From DATEOR01 sp035296905 (GTDB lineage: Bacteria > Actinomycetota > Thermoleophilia > Gaiellales > Gaiellaceae), in NCBI GenBank assembly GCA_035296905.1, contig DATHAA010000072.1:1-31249 (forward strand): DNA of 31,249 bases, given 5' to 3'. Below the pieces are notes generated by a model, which was not told the origin of the DNA, did not search any database, and saw nothing but the letters and a program-made list of their open reading frames with translations. This document shows, piece by piece, positions 1 through 11,619 of this stretch. The position numbers and the translations under genes are program-made. Within the stretch, counting starts at the first letter, position 1; every line of letters begins with the position of its first letter.

Positions 1-61
1 CCCGCGGCGGTCGTGTTCGAAGCCGCCCGAACGATCAGCCTCGAAAAAACTGCGCTCATGG

Positions 62-137
62 AAATCCACAGGCGGAAAACCGCATGGCCACAGGCCTTAC
101 ACCACCTTTCCACAGCTGTGGAGACTGCTGTGGAAAG
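62..137. other. DnaA-box-like cluster upstream of dnaA
   Basis: Four nonamers resemble the DnaA box TTATCCACA: AAATCCACA at 62-70, CTTTCCACA at 106-114, a weaker inverted copy at 117-125 and inverted CTTTCCACA at 129-137. The two CTTTCCACA copies face each other. Matches are about 6-7 of 9. The site may belong to a bipartite origin or serve dnaA autoregulation. The rest of 1-265 holds the dnaA promoter, and I see no convincing gene there. Confidence 0.55.
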
Positions 138-195
138 AAAGAAATTGCCTGCTCAGGCCCCGTTTTTGGCGCTTCGGCCCGCATGTTTTCAAGCG

Positions 196-224
196 TTGAG
201 GGGCCTCGGCGGCGTTGCTATGAT
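196..224 (+). promoter_or_regulatory. Candidate dnaA promoter
   Basis: TTGAGG at 196-201 and TATGAT at 219-224 are separated by 17 bases, close to the sigma-70 consensus. Transcription would begin near 231, leaving a leader of about 35 bases. The GTG start at 266 is preceded by a purine-rich ribosome-binding site (GGCGGAGGGAG, 243-253). Confidence 0.55.
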
Positions 225-265
225 CGCCGCGTCCAGGAGTCTGGCGGAGGGAGCAATAAGCCGGC

Positions 266-1603
266 GTGCAACGCCCTGCTGAACTGAGCGCGGAATCACT
301 GTGGACCGAGGTATCGAACCGCCTCAGGGACGCACTGAGCGAATCGACGTTCACGACGTGGTTCGCCGACACGGGGCCGATCGAGCTCAGCGACGAGCAC
401 TTCGTTCTCGCCGTTCCCAACGACTTCACGCGCACGTGGATCGAGGATCACTTCCTCGACCTCATCCACGCCGCGATCCGCGAGACGGTGGGAAGCGACC
501 GCACCGTGCGCCTCGCAGTACGCGAGCTCGACGAGTCCCAGCAGTTCGAGTCCCCGCCCCCGGCACGTTTCGGCGAGGGGCTGAACCCGAAGTACACCTT
601 CGACCTCTTCGTCATCGGGTCGTCGAACCGCTTCGCGCACGCCGCGGCACTCGCAGTCGCCGAAGCGCCGGCCCAGGCCTACAACCCCCTCTTCATCTAC
701 GGCGGAACGGGCCTCGGGAAGACGCATCTCCTCCAGGCGATCGCAAGCTACATCGGCGAACACTCGCGCAACCTCTCAGCGCGCTACGTGACGAGCGAGA
801 TCTTCATGAACGACTTCATCAACTCGCTCCGCGACAAGCGCATCGAAGGCTTCAAGCAGCGCTACCGCCACTACGACGTGCTCCTCATCGACGACATCCA
901 GTTCTTCGAGCACAAGGAGCGGATCCAGGAGGAGTTCTTCCATACCTTCAATTCGCTCTATGAAGCCGGCAGGCAGATCGTCATCTCCTCGGACCGCCCG
1001 CCGCGCGCGATCGCAACCCTCGAGGCGCGCCTCCGCTCACGCTTCGAGTGGGGTCTGATCACGGACATCCAGGCGCCCGACCTCGAGACGCGCATCGCGA
1101 TCCTCAGGAAGAAGGTGAAGACGGACGCGATCCACGTGCCCGACACGCACGTCCTCACCTTCATCGCGAGCCGCATCTCCACGAACATCCGCGAGCTCGA
1201 GGGCGCGCTCACGCGCGTGGTCGCTTTCTCATCCCTCACCGGCCGCCCGATGACCGTCGAGCTGGCCCAGGAAGTGCTCAAGGACGTCTTTCCACAGGGC
1301 GAGCTCCCGGAGGTCTCTGTCGAGCGGATCCAGGACGCCGTCGTCGAGCGCTTCGGCATCTCGATGCAGGAGCTCACCGGCGACCGCCGCTCGCAGCAGA
1401 TCGTCTATCCCCGCCAGGTGGCCATGTACCTCTGCCGAGAGCTCACCGACAGCTCTCTGCCCAAAATCGGCAAGAAGTTCGGCGGGCGCGATCATACGAC
1501 AGTGATCCACGCGACGTCCAAGATCGCGAAGCTCATCCAGGAAGACCGAAGCGTCTACAACCTCGTCCAGGAGCTCACGGCGAGGATCAAACAGCCCCGG
1601 TGA
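266..1603 (+). CDS. dnaA: Chromosomal replication initiator protein DnaA
   Basis: DnaA binds DnaA boxes at oriC as an ATP-dependent oligomer, melts the origin and recruits the replicative helicase. This 445-residue protein has the normal layout: an N-terminal interaction domain (about 1-85), a very short linker, the AAA+ domain and a C-terminal box-binding domain. Visible motifs are the family motif LNPKYTFDLFVIG before the AAA+ core, Walker A GGTGLGKT at 146-153, Walker B LLIDDIQFF at 206-214, and the DNA-binding signature GGRDHTTVIHA from residue 406. The GTG start at 266 is chosen because of the ribosome-binding site at 243-253 and because the N-terminal helices align well. DnaA-box-like sites flank the gene on both sides, so autoregulation is likely. 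Identification is near certain. Confidence 0.98.
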   Translation: MQRPAELSAESLWTEVSNRLRDALSESTFTTWFADTGPIELSDEHFVLAVPNDFTRTWIEDHFLDLIHAAIRETVGSDRTVRLAVRELDESQQFESPPPARFGEGLNPKYTFDLFVIGSSNRFAHAAALAVAEAPAQAYNPLFIYGGTGLGKTHLLQAIASYIGEHSRNLSARYVTSEIFMNDFINSLRDKRIEGFKQRYRHYDVLLIDDIQFFEHKERIQEEFFHTFNSLYEAGRQIVISSDRPPRAIATLEARLRSRFEWGLITDIQAPDLETRIAILRKKVKTDAIHVPDTHVLTFIASRISTNIRELEGALTRVVAFSSLTGRPMTVELAQEVLKDVFPQGELPEVSVERIQDAVVERFGISMQELTGDRRSQQIVYPRQVAMYLCRELTDSSLPKIGKKFGGRDHTTVIHATSKIAKLIQEDRSVYNLVQELTARIKQPR

Positions 1604-1782
1604 ACAACGTCCTGTGCACACCTGGCGAAAGCTGGGGAAATCGCCTGCTCGAGCCGTCACCCTGTCGACAAGTCGCTCTTGTCCACAAAAACCGTCCACC
1701 GGCGATCCCCAGCAACCATGCGGAAACAACCCGTCTTCCCCGTCGTTCACACTCCCTATGACTACGAAGAGGTTTTAACTAA
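1604..1782. other. dnaA-dnaN intergenic region, candidate oriC
   Basis: This 179-base gap holds several DnaA-box-like nonamers: CTGTGCACA at 1612-1620, inverted TGTCGACAA at 1663-1671, TTGTCCACA at 1679-1687 (8 of 9 to TTATCCACA) and TCGTTCACA at 1743-1751. In many actinobacteria oriC lies between dnaA and dnaN, so this is the natural candidate. The gap is short and lacks an obvious AT-rich unwinding element, so the boxes before dnaA may be part of the origin too. A ribosome-binding site, GAAGAGG, lies at 1766-1772 for dnaN. Confidence 0.55.
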
Positions 1783-2925
1783 ATGGCAAGTATCGATACC
1801 GTTGTTGGTACGACGATGAAGGTCACGTGCGGTAGGGACGAGCTCGCAGACAAGCTTCAGCTCGCCGGCCGCGGGGTGTCGACCCGCACACAGAGCGTCC
1901 AGATCCTCGGGGGGGTCATGTTGCGCGCCGGCGGGGGCCAGCTCCACCTCTCCGCGACCGACATGGAGATCTCGCTTCGGGTCTCACTCGATGCGCAGGT
2001 CGCGGACGAAGGGGCTGTGGTTGTCCCGGGACGGTTGCTCGTGGATATCGTCCGCCTCCTTCCTGCAGGCGAGGTGACGATCGGGCATCGGGCGGAGGAA
2101 GGGGTCGCTGAGCTGACCTGCGGCTCGGCGTCCTACAAGCTGCACACCTACGCCGCCGAGGACTTCCCGCGCCTCCCGGAGATCGACCCCGAGACCGCGT
2201 TCACGGTCGACAAGGAAGCTTTCGTGGAGACCATCTCCCGTGTCAGCCGCTCGTCCTCCCGCGACGAGTCGCGACCGGTCCTCACCGGCATTCTCGTCCG
2301 CTTCGAGGGCGAGAAGCTCGTGATGGCTGCGACGGACTCCTACCGGCTCAGCGTGAAGGAGACCGCGCTCGACAAGGGGCCCGGGCAGGAGCTCGAGGCG
2401 ATCGTGCCGGCGCGCGCTCTCTCCGAGCTATTGCGTATCGGCCAGGGCGGCGAGCCGGGGACGATCTCGATCGGGGTGCAGGAGAACCAGATCGTTTTCG
2501 GGGTCGCCGACGTCTGGCTCACTGCGCGGCGCATCGACGGCCAGTTCCCGAACTACAAGCAGCTCCTGCCCGAGACCTTCGAAGCCGAGATCCAGCTTCC
2601 GCGCGAGGAGTTCGTCGAGATCGTCCGCCGCGCGTCGCTCATGGCGCAGCGGAAGTCGCCACTGCGGCTTCGGTTCGAGAGCGGCGAGCTGACGGTCTCG
2701 GCACAGACGCAGGACGTCGGCGAGGCTCGGGAGTCGCTGCCCATCGCGTACTCCGGCGACACGATCGAGATCGGGTTCAACGCCGAGTTTCTCCGCGACG
2801 GCCTCGAGTCGGTGGGCGACGATGCGGTGCGCTTCAAGCTGATCAGCCCCCTCAGGCCAGGGCTCATTCTCGGGGAGTCGGACGACTTCCTGTACCTGAT
2901 CATGCCGATCCGGCTCGCTGGCTGA
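1783..2925 (+). CDS. dnaN: DNA polymerase III beta subunit (sliding clamp)
   Basis: The beta clamp is a ring-shaped homodimer that tethers DNA polymerase III and other repair and replication proteins to DNA. The 380-residue length and position after dnaA match the family, as do the N-terminal segment KVTCGRDELADKLQ, the central motif LTGILVRFEG with MAATDSYRLS, and the C-terminal end FLYLIMPIRL. The ATG at 1783 follows GAAGAGG with good spacing. An internal ATG at 1816 (MKVTCGRDEL) matches the usual family N-terminus better, so the first 11 residues may be an extension or may not be translated. The gene ends in a CTGA that also appears to hold the recF start, implying translational coupling. 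Confidence 0.97.
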   Translation: MASIDTVVGTTMKVTCGRDELADKLQLAGRGVSTRTQSVQILGGVMLRAGGGQLHLSATDMEISLRVSLDAQVADEGAVVVPGRLLVDIVRLLPAGEVTIGHRAEEGVAELTCGSASYKLHTYAAEDFPRLPEIDPETAFTVDKEAFVETISRVSRSSSRDESRPVLTGILVRFEGEKLVMAATDSYRLSVKETALDKGPGQELEAIVPARALSELLRIGQGGEPGTISIGVQENQIVFGVADVWLTARRIDGQFPNYKQLLPETFEAEIQLPREEFVEIVRRASLMAQRKSPLRLRFESGELTVSAQTQDVGEARESLPIAYSGDTIEIGFNAEFLRDGLESVGDDAVRFKLISPLRPGLILGESDDFLYLIMPIRLAG

Positions 2926-3983
2926 TCGTCGGGCACGTCTCGCTCCGGAACTTCCGCTCCTACGCCGGGCTCGAGCTCGACCTGGTGCCCGGGCTGGTTC
3001 TCGTGACCGGTCCGAACGGCGTCGGGAAGACCAACCTGCTGGAGGCGCTGCACGTCGGCGCGCAGGGATTCTCCCCTCGTACTCGCTCGGAGCCGCGCCT
3101 CGTCCGCTTCGGCGAGGAGGCGGCACGTGTGCGGCTCACGGGAACGTCCGCGCGGAGCTCCTTCGAGACCCAGGTCGACGTCGTGCCCGGAGCTGCGAAG
3201 GAGGTGCGTCTGAACGGCGCCGCGCTGGCGCGTGGCGAGGAGCTCCGCTCGAGGCTCGCCGCGCTCGTCTTCACCCCTGAGCGCCTCGCGGTCGTGAAGG
3301 GCGGCCCGATTGTTCGCCGTGCCTACCTCGACCGCATGCTCGGCCGGGTTTTCCCCAGCCGCGCCGAGATCTCTCCGAACTACGCCCGCGCGGTCGCGCA
3401 GCGCAACGCAGCGCTCCGGCGGGTGCGCTCCGGCGAGTCCGGCCTCGGCTCCGTGGAGCCCTGGACGGCACAGGTGGCGACGCTCGGGACTGAGCTCGAC
3501 GCCGGCCGCTCGGAGCTGGCCGCACTGCTCGATCGCGGGTTCTCCAGAATCTCCGAGGGGCTCGGCCTCGCGGATGCCGCGCTCGCGTACGACGGCCGTG
3601 GGCTCACGGTCGAGGAGCTGGAGGCGCGGCTCCCGCGCGATCTCGAACGGGCAGTCACCGGTGCAGGCCCTCACCTGCGCGACGCGTCGATTACCGCCGG
3701 CGAGCGCGAGCTACGGGGCTTCGGATCCCAGGGAGAGCAGCGCACCGCGGTGCTCGCGCTCGTCTTCTCCGAGGCGGAGCTCCTGGCGGAGCGCAGGGGT
3801 GAGCCGCCGCTTCTCCTCCTCGACGACGTCTTCAGCGAGCTCGACACGGAACGGCGCGGCGCCCTTCTCGCCCAGCTTCCGGCGGGCGGCCAAACGGTGA
3901 TAACCGCGACGCACAAGCCGGGTGTGGCCGAACCGGACCTGATCGTCGAGGTCACGCCGGGAGAGGCGAAGGCGGCGGGGTGA
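2922..3983 (+). CDS. recF: DNA replication and repair protein RecF, probable CTG start
   Basis: RecF is an SMC-like ATPase that acts with RecO and RecR to load RecA at single-strand gaps. From the CTG at 2922 the product is 353 residues, normal for RecF, and begins MIVGHVSLRNFRSY, the conserved first beta strand of the family. Walker A GPNGVGKTN lies at 30-38, and Walker B with the aspartate pair D301-D302 sits in LLLLDDVFSELD. The first conventional start is GTG 2985, which would cut off 21 residues including the conserved NFRSY. No ATG, GTG or TTG in this frame lies near the expected N-terminus, so CTG overlapping the dnaN stop (CTGA, 2922-2925) is preferred. The 3' end overlaps the next gene in GTGA. 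The family call is certain; the start is an inference. Confidence 0.93.
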   Translation: MIVGHVSLRNFRSYAGLELDLVPGLVLVTGPNGVGKTNLLEALHVGAQGFSPRTRSEPRLVRFGEEAARVRLTGTSARSSFETQVDVVPGAAKEVRLNGAALARGEELRSRLAALVFTPERLAVVKGGPIVRRAYLDRMLGRVFPSRAEISPNYARAVAQRNAALRRVRSGESGLGSVEPWTAQVATLGTELDAGRSELAALLDRGFSRISEGLGLADAALAYDGRGLTVEELEARLPRDLERAVTGAGPHLRDASITAGERELRGFGSQGEQRTAVLALVFSEAELLAERRGEPPLLLLDDVFSELDTERRGALLAQLPAGGQTVITATHKPGVAEPDLIVEVTPGEAKAAG

Positions 3984-4453
3984 GATTCGGCCCCCTGCGC
4001 CCGATCGAGGACGAGGTCCGCCGCGAGCTCGCCCGCTTCGGCCCGGTCGGAGGGCTGGGGGACATCGTCGAGGCGTGGCCCGAGTGCGTGGGAGCCGGAA
4101 TCGCCGCGAACGCGTGGCCTGCCCGGATGGCGCGGGATGGGAGCCTCCACGTGTCTACGAGATCGAGCGCGTGGGCCTTCGAGCTCACGCAGCTCGCGAC
4201 CTCGATTCTGGAGCGGTTGCAGGAGCGCCTGGGCGAAAAGGCGCCGGCCTCCTTGCGGTTCGCGCCGGGCCCGCTTCCGGAGGCCGGCCTGGAACCTGTG
4301 GAAGCTTCGAAACGGACCGTGCCGAAGGCCAGCGAGGCCGACCGCGCAGAGGGCGCGAGGATCGCCGCGACCATCGAGAATCCGGATCTCCGGAAGGCGG
4401 TCGCGCGGGCCGCCGAGGCCAGTTTGGCGGCCGGCACCAACCGCTCGATCTGA
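3980..4453 (+). CDS. dciA: DciA-like protein (DUF721), putative helicase loader
   Basis: This 157-residue protein matches the DUF721/DciA family, which in many bacteria lacking DnaC/DnaI helps load the replicative helicase DnaB. The family pattern is visible: a tryptophan in the first half (AWPECVG), a GSLHVSTRSSAWAFEL strand-helix block, then a leucine-rich helix LATSILERLQERLG. The C-terminal third is charged, low in order and poorly conserved. The GTG start at 3980 overlaps the recF stop in GTGA, so translation is probably coupled. Its place between recF and gyrB is the classic actinobacterial position of this gene. The function here is inferred from family and location. Confidence 0.82.
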   Translation: MRFGPLRPIEDEVRRELARFGPVGGLGDIVEAWPECVGAGIAANAWPARMARDGSLHVSTRSSAWAFELTQLATSILERLQERLGEKAPASLRFAPGPLPEAGLEPVEASKRTVPKASEADRAEGARIAATIENPDLRKAVARAAEASLAAGTNRSI

Positions 4454-4459
4454 TAGACT
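4451..4459 (+). promoter_or_regulatory. Candidate extended -10 promoter for gyrB
   Basis: TGATAGACT has the form TGnTAnnnT, an extended -10 element, and would start transcription near 4466, about 34 bases before the gyrB ATG. No good -35 is seen. The same hexamer TAGACT occurs before the ECF sigma gene. It overlaps the end of dciA. Confidence 0.35.
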
Positions 4460-4476
4460 TCATCGGGCGCGGAAAT

Positions 4477-4498
4477 AGCCCATTAGCAGGGCTTTTTT
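4477..4498 (+). terminator. Terminator-like hairpin abutting the gyrB start
   Basis: AGCCC (4477-4481) pairs with GGGCT (4489-4493) around a 7-base loop and is followed by five T (4494-4498), one base before the gyrB ATG at 4500. This is the shape of an intrinsic terminator, although the stem is only 5 bp. The probable gyrB ribosome-binding site GCAGGG (4486-4491) lies in the loop and 3' arm, so the fold would also hide it. It may separate the dnaA-dciA transcript from gyrB or act as an attenuator. Confidence 0.45.
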
Positions 4499-4499
4499 G

Positions 4500-6885
4500 A
4501 TGACAGAGAACACTTACACCGCAAAAGACATCACGGTTTTGGAGGGCCTCGAGCCGGTCCGGCTTCGACCTGGCATGTACATCGGGTCGACCGGAGCCCG
4601 CGGACTCCATCACCTCGTCTATGAGGTGGTCGACAACTCCGTCGACGAGGCCCTCGCGGGGCGCAACGAGCGCATCGAGGTCACCCTCCACCCCGACAAC
4701 TCGGTCACGGTCCGCGACTTCGGATCGGGCATCCCGGTCGACATCATGGCGGAGCAGGGGCGCCCGGCTCTCGAGGTCGTCCTCACGAAGCTCCATGCCG
4801 GCGGCAAGTTCGGGGGCGACGGCTACAAAGTGTCGGGCGGATTGCACGGCGTAGGCGTCTCCGTGGTCAACGCGCTCTCCGAGTGGCTCGTCGCCGAGGT
4901 GTACCGCGACGGGAAGGTCTATCGCCAGGAATACGAGCGCGGCGTCCCGAAGGCCGACATGGAGATCACGGGAGAAACGGACGAGACCGGGACGACCATC
5001 ACGTTCCTCCCCGACGCGGACGTCTTCGAGGAGATCGATTTCTCCGTCGAGACCCTCGTCCAGCGCCTACGCGAGACCGCCTTCCTGACGAAGAGCCTGG
5101 CGATCGTCCTCGTGGACCTGCGCGAGGGCGACGACCGGTACGAGTTCAAGTACGACGGCGGCATCCGCGACTTCGTCGTCTACATCAACGACAGCAAGGA
5201 CCCGATTCACAAGCGGATTGTCTACTTCGAGTCCGAGACCGAGGACGGCACCGTCGAGATCGCCATGCAGTGGAACTCGTCCTACGTCGAGTCGGTGTTC
5301 TCGTTCGCCAACAACATCAACACGCACGAGGGTGGCTCGCACCTCTCGGGCTTCAAGGCTGCGCTGACAGGCACGTTGAACAAGTACGCGCGCGACAAGG
5401 GGCTTCTGAAGGACAAGGAGGAGAACCTAGAGGGAGAAGACGTGCGCGAAGGGCTTGCAGCCGTGATCTCAATCAAGCTGCGCGACCCGCAGTTCGAGGG
5501 GCAGACGAAGACAAAGCTCGGAAACCCGTGGGTGCGTGGGCTCGTCGAGCAGGCCGTGAACGCAAAGCTCGCCGAGTTCCTCGAGGAGAACCCGACCGAC
5601 GCCCGCCAGGTGATTCAGAAGGCGATCGCTGCGCGTAACGCACGCCAGGCCGCGCGCAAGGCGCGGGAGCTCACGCGCCGCAAGGGCGCGCTCGACAGCG
5701 CCTCCCTTCCCGGGAAGCTCGCCGACTGCCAGACGCGCGACCCGGCCGAGGCCGAGCTCTATCTCGTCGAGGGGAACTCGGCCGGCGGCTCGGCGGTCGA
5801 CGCGCGCGACCGGCACTTCCAGGCGATCCTGCCGCTGCGCGGCAAGGTCATCAACTCGGAGAAGAACCGCATCAACAAGGTGCTTTCGAATGCGGAGATC
5901 CAGTCGATCATCACTGCGGTCGGCACGAGCATCGGCGACGAGTTCGACCTGGAGAAGCTCCGCTACCACCGCGTGATCGTCATGACGGACGCTGACGTCG
6001 ACGGCTCCCACATCCGCACGCTGATCCTCACCTTCCTCTACCGGCAGATGCCCGAGCTCGTCGAAGGCGGCCACGTCTACATCGCCGTGCCGCCGCTCTA
6101 CAGGGTCAAGGTGGGCAACCGGGAGCTCTACATCGAAAAGGAATCCCAGTTCGAGGACCTGCTCGTCCGCGAGCGCGTGAAGGACATCGAGATCGTCGAT
6201 CGCACCGGCCAGACCTTCAAGTTCACCGAGGCGAAATGGAGCAAGTTCTCGAAGGCGCTCAACGAATTCGACGGTTGGCTCGCCAAGGTCAACTCCGAGT
6301 TCCGCGAATACGCCTCGCCCGCGAACTTCGCGGTCGAGCACCGCTTCGTCGAGCACGCCATCGAGGACGTCACCACCGCGCGAAGCGCGCTGCCCGACCT
6401 GAACACGAACGGCTACGAGCTCGAGGAGGTCGAGGCGCGGATCGACAACTCGTTCCGGCTCAAGGTGACCGAGCGCGCGACGAGCGCGGCGAACCACGTC
6501 GACGTGCCCGGAGAGCTGTTCGGCTCGCCGAGCTACGGGAGCCTGCGTAAGGCCTACGAAAAGGCCGCCGGGGTCGTCGGGCTGCCTCCCTTCACGATCA
6601 CTCTCGGCAAGAAGTCGCGCCGAGCCGAGGCGTTCGACGAGCTCAAGTCCCTGACACTTGAGCTGGCCAAGGAGGGCATCCAGGTCGCCCGCTTCAAGGG
6701 CCTCGGCGAGATGGATCCCTCCGAGCTCTGGGACACGACCATGGATCCCGCTCGCCGGATGCTCATGCGTGTAGAGGTCGAGGACGCCGCCGAGGCCGAC
6801 CGCATCTTCTCGATGCTGATGGGAGACCAGGTCGAGCCGCGCCGCGAGTTCATCGAGCAGAACGCCCAGGATGTGAGGTTCCTCG

Positions 6886-6893
<8 letters not shown>
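4500..6893 (+). CDS. gyrB: DNA gyrase subunit B
   Basis: GyrB supplies the ATPase and part of the DNA-cleavage centre of gyrase, which introduces negative supercoils. The GHKL ATPase domain shows the catalytic glutamate E42 and N46 in YEVVDNSVDEALAG. The TOPRIM domain shows E424 in EGNSAGGSA and D497/D499 in DADVDGSH. At 797 residues it is much longer than typical actinobacterial GyrB (roughly 650-700). The extra sequence, roughly between ELYIEKESQFEDLL and VARFKGLGEMDP, sits where E. coli GyrB carries its TOPRIM insertion. ATG 4500 is preferred over the adjacent TTG 4497 because it lies 8 bases from GCAGGG. The 3' end overlaps gyrA by 8 bases. Confidence 0.97.
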
Positions 6894-9447
<2,554 letters not shown>

Positions 9448-9486
9448 CCCTTCCGGCCGAGCGGGAGATTTCAGCAGGATCCAACC

Positions 9487-9515
9487 TTCACAACGCTTCG
9501 GCTCGGTGGTAGCTT
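9487..9515 (+). promoter_or_regulatory. Candidate promoter of the MerR-type gene
   Basis: TTCACA (9487-9492) and TAGCTT (9510-9515) are 17 bases apart in the 107-base gap after gyrA. The -35 is good and the -10 keeps only TAnnnT. It would give a leader of about 33 bases. I see no clear terminator for gyrA in this gap. Confidence 0.3.
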
Positions 9516-9554
9516 CCCGCAAGGTGTCCCTCCCGATTCGAAAAGAGTGTGTTC

Positions 9555-9866
9555 ATGGCGGTTCCCCGGCACGTTGACCTGCTTGAACCGATAAACCTGT
9601 CGGAGCATCTCGAGAAGGTCGAGCTCTATCTCGGCCAGGTGTGTCAGGTCGCGGGTATCTCGAAGATGCAGCTCGATTACTGGACGAACAAGGCCCAGAT
9701 CCCGACGAAAGGCAAGAAGCAGCGCATCTACGACATGGACGCGCTCGAGACGGTGATGCTGATCAAGCAGGGCAAGGACAAGGGTCTCAATCTCTCGACG
9801 GCGATCGAGGCAGCGAGCCAGTTCAAGGAAGAACGCTCGCCCCGGCGGGTCCTCGTGAGCGCCTAG
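9555..9866 (+). CDS. Small MerR-family DNA-binding regulator
   Basis: This 103-residue protein is essentially one MerR-type winged helix. LGQVCQVAGISKMQLDYW (about 26-44) is the helix-turn-helix, KQRIYDMDALETVMLIK the wing and following helix, and LNLSTAIEAAS the start of the usual linker helix. There is no C-terminal effector domain and no cysteine cluster, so it is not a typical metal or drug sensor. Single-domain MerR proteins in actinobacteria often control cell-cycle or heat-shock genes, but the target here is unknown. ATG 9555 follows AAAGAG; GTG 9549 is an alternative that adds two residues. Its stop shares a CTAG with that of the convergent galT. Confidence 0.72.
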   Translation: MAVPRHVDLLEPINLSEHLEKVELYLGQVCQVAGISKMQLDYWTNKAQIPTKGKKQRIYDMDALETVMLIKQGKDKGLNLSTAIEAASQFKEERSPRRVLVSA

Positions 9867-10825
9867 GCTCCGCGCAGCACGCCGGCGGCCGACTCGGGCG
9901 CGAGCGTGTTCACGAAGTAGCCTGCGCCGAGCTCGAGCCCGGCCAGCACCGAGAGTCGGGGAACGATCTCCAGGTGCCAGTGCCCGGACGCGTGCAGCCA
10001 CGCGTTCAAGGGGACGGCTCCCTCCGCGACGTGTAGCCGGCGGATCCCCTCGGAGAAGAGCCGCAGAGCGGCGGCGAGCTCCGGGCCCTCGAAGGGATTC
10101 CGTGTGCACTTGCGGGGCGCCACGACCATCTCGTAAGGCTGCCGGCTGGCGAACGGACAGAGGAGGAGCAGGCCGTCGCGCTCGTCGACGATGCGGATGC
10201 GCTGCTCGAGCTCCTCGGCGAGGACGCGGCAGAGAATGCAGCCGCCCTGCGCTTCCTGCGCCGCCCGTTCCTGGGCGACAAGCGGCGGTTCGTCCTCGAG
10301 CCAGAACAGCTGCGAGTGGCTGTGCGCGAGGCTGGCCCCGGCGGCCCGGCCCTCGTTGACGAGCGCCTGGACGTAGGGGAAGCCCTGCTCGAGCGCTGTG
10401 GATGCACGGTTCTGCCACGCTTCGGCGACCTGCTCGACTTCGCGGCCGGTGAGGTTGGAGAACGTGCGCACGTGCCGCGGCGAGTGGACGACGACCTCCT
10501 GCCTACCCCGTGCAGCTCGCCTGGCGAACAGGCCGGTTTTGTCGCCCTCGCCCGACCAGGGGCCGAACGCGGGGAACTTGTTGGGGACGACTCGCACCCA
10601 CCATCCGGGCGCGTCGGCCGGGCGGCCGGGCGGCCCGATCGCGAATGTCTCCGGAGGCGTGGCCGACTCGCGACCGGCGCAGAACGGGCAGCCGGCCACG
10701 TCGTTGCGCGACTCGTCCGCCTCCGGCTTCCCCGCGCCGGGTCGGCGCGCCCTCGCGGGCGCGATCACCACCCAGCGCCCGGAGACCGGGTCGCGGCGGA
10801 GCTCGGGAGGAGTTTCGGTGTTCAG
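9863..10825 (-). CDS. galT: Galactose-1-phosphate uridylyltransferase family protein, probable CTG start
   Basis: The family moves UMP between UDP-glucose and galactose-1-phosphate through a uridylyl-histidine intermediate. From CTG 10825 the product is 320 residues and starts MNTETPPELRRDPVSGRWVV, the hallmark GalT N-terminus. Zinc-site residues are visible: C46 and C49 in CPFC and H118 in SPRH. The active-site triad motif is HSHSQ (H168, H170, Q172), with HWHLEIVP at 282-289 in the second HIT-like domain and a second CxxC at 196-199. The internal GTG 10771 would remove the conserved RRDPVSGRW. The codon before CTG is an in-frame TAG, so no upstream start exists. CTG overlaps the slipin stop as CTGA. 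Related nucleotidylyltransferases are possible, since HSHSQ differs from the classic HPHGQ. Confidence 0.83.
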   Translation of the reverse strand: MNTETPPELRRDPVSGRWVVIAPARARRPGAGKPEADESRNDVAGCPFCAGRESATPPETFAIGPPGRPADAPGWWVRVVPNKFPAFGPWSGEGDKTGLFARRAARGRQEVVVHSPRHVRTFSNLTGREVEQVAEAWQNRASTALEQGFPYVQALVNEGRAAGASLAHSHSQLFWLEDEPPLVAQERAAQEAQGGCILCRVLAEELEQRIRIVDERDGLLLLCPFASRQPYEMVVAPRKCTRNPFEGPELAAALRLFSEGIRRLHVAEGAVPLNAWLHASGHWHLEIVPRLSVLAGLELGAGYFVNTLAPESAAGVLRGA

Positions 10826-11589
10826 CTAGGTTCGTTGGTTCCGCCCATGAACGGGCGGAAGAGCTCGAGCGGCAGGGGAAGGATCAGGGTCGACGACCGT
10901 TCGGAAGAGATCTCGAGCATCGTCTGCAGAAAGCGGAGCTGGAGCGTGATCGGGTTCTCGCTCATCACGTTCGCCGCGTCCTTAAGTCGCTCGGAGGCCT
11001 GGAACTCGCCTTCGGCGGCGATCACCTTGGCGCGACGCTCGCGCTCGGCCTCTGCCTGTCGCGCCATCGCGCGCTGCATCCCGGTCGGGATCTCGACGTC
11101 CTTGACCTCGACGATGGAGACCTTGATCCCCCAGGGCGAGGTTGCCTCGTCGATGATCTCCTGCAGGATCGCGTTGATCTTGTCCCGCTCGGAGAGGAGC
11201 TCGTCGAGGACGTGCTGGCCGAGCACGCTCCGCAGCGTCGTCTGCGAGATCTGCGAGGTGGCGACCATGAAGTTCTCGACCTGCACGATCGCCTTCTCCG
11301 GGTCGACGATCCTGAAGTAGGCGACCGCGTTCACCCGCACGGGAACGTTGTCCTTCGTGATGACCTCCTGCGGCGGGATGTTCAGGGTCACGGTCCGCAG
11401 GTCGACGCGCACCATCTTGTCGACGACGGGGATGAGGAGGAAGAGGCCCGGGCCCTTCGGCGGCGAGTGGAGCCGTCCTAGCCGGAAGATGACGCCCCGC
11501 TCGTACTCCCGCGTGATCCGGATTGCGGCCGAGAGCAGGAAGAGGATGATGATGACGACTGCGGCGATTGCGATGAGCGCAGCGACCAT
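10822..11589 (-). CDS. Slipin (stomatin/SPFH-domain membrane protein)
   Basis: Slipins are membrane-anchored SPFH proteins that oligomerise at the membrane and are commonly encoded with NfeD-type proteases. The protein has 255 residues. A hydrophobic segment at about 3-23 forms the anchor. It is followed by the SPFH signature EYERGVIFRLGRL, then NIPPQEVITKDNVPVRVNAV, and a charged coiled-coil helix rich in Ala, Glu and Arg (about 170-205). The ATG at 11589 has GGAAACGGAG just upstream. It lies 30 bases after nfeD on the same strand and overlaps galT, so the three form one operon. In archaeal homologues the slipin C-terminus is cleaved by the partner protease; whether that happens here is not shown. 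Confidence 0.9.
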   Translation of the reverse strand: MVAALIAIAAVVIIILFLLSAAIRITREYERGVIFRLGRLHSPPKGPGLFLLIPVVDKMVRVDLRTVTLNIPPQEVITKDNVPVRVNAVAYFRIVDPEKAIVQVENFMVATSQISQTTLRSVLGQHVLDELLSERDKINAILQEIIDEATSPWGIKVSIVEVKDVEIPTGMQRAMARQAEAERERRAKVIAAEGEFQASERLKDAANVMSENPITLQLRFLQTMLEISSERSSTLILPLPLELFRPFMGGTNEPS

Positions 11590-11619
11590 TGGGCTCCGTT
11601 TCCTTGGGGGGTTCTAATC

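Noticed and set aside
13..282. Small plus-strand frame before dnaA
   Set aside because: It runs across the DnaA boxes and dnaA promoter, lacks a ribosome-binding site and matches no family. A minus-strand ATG at 60 that runs off the left edge does not look like rpmH either.
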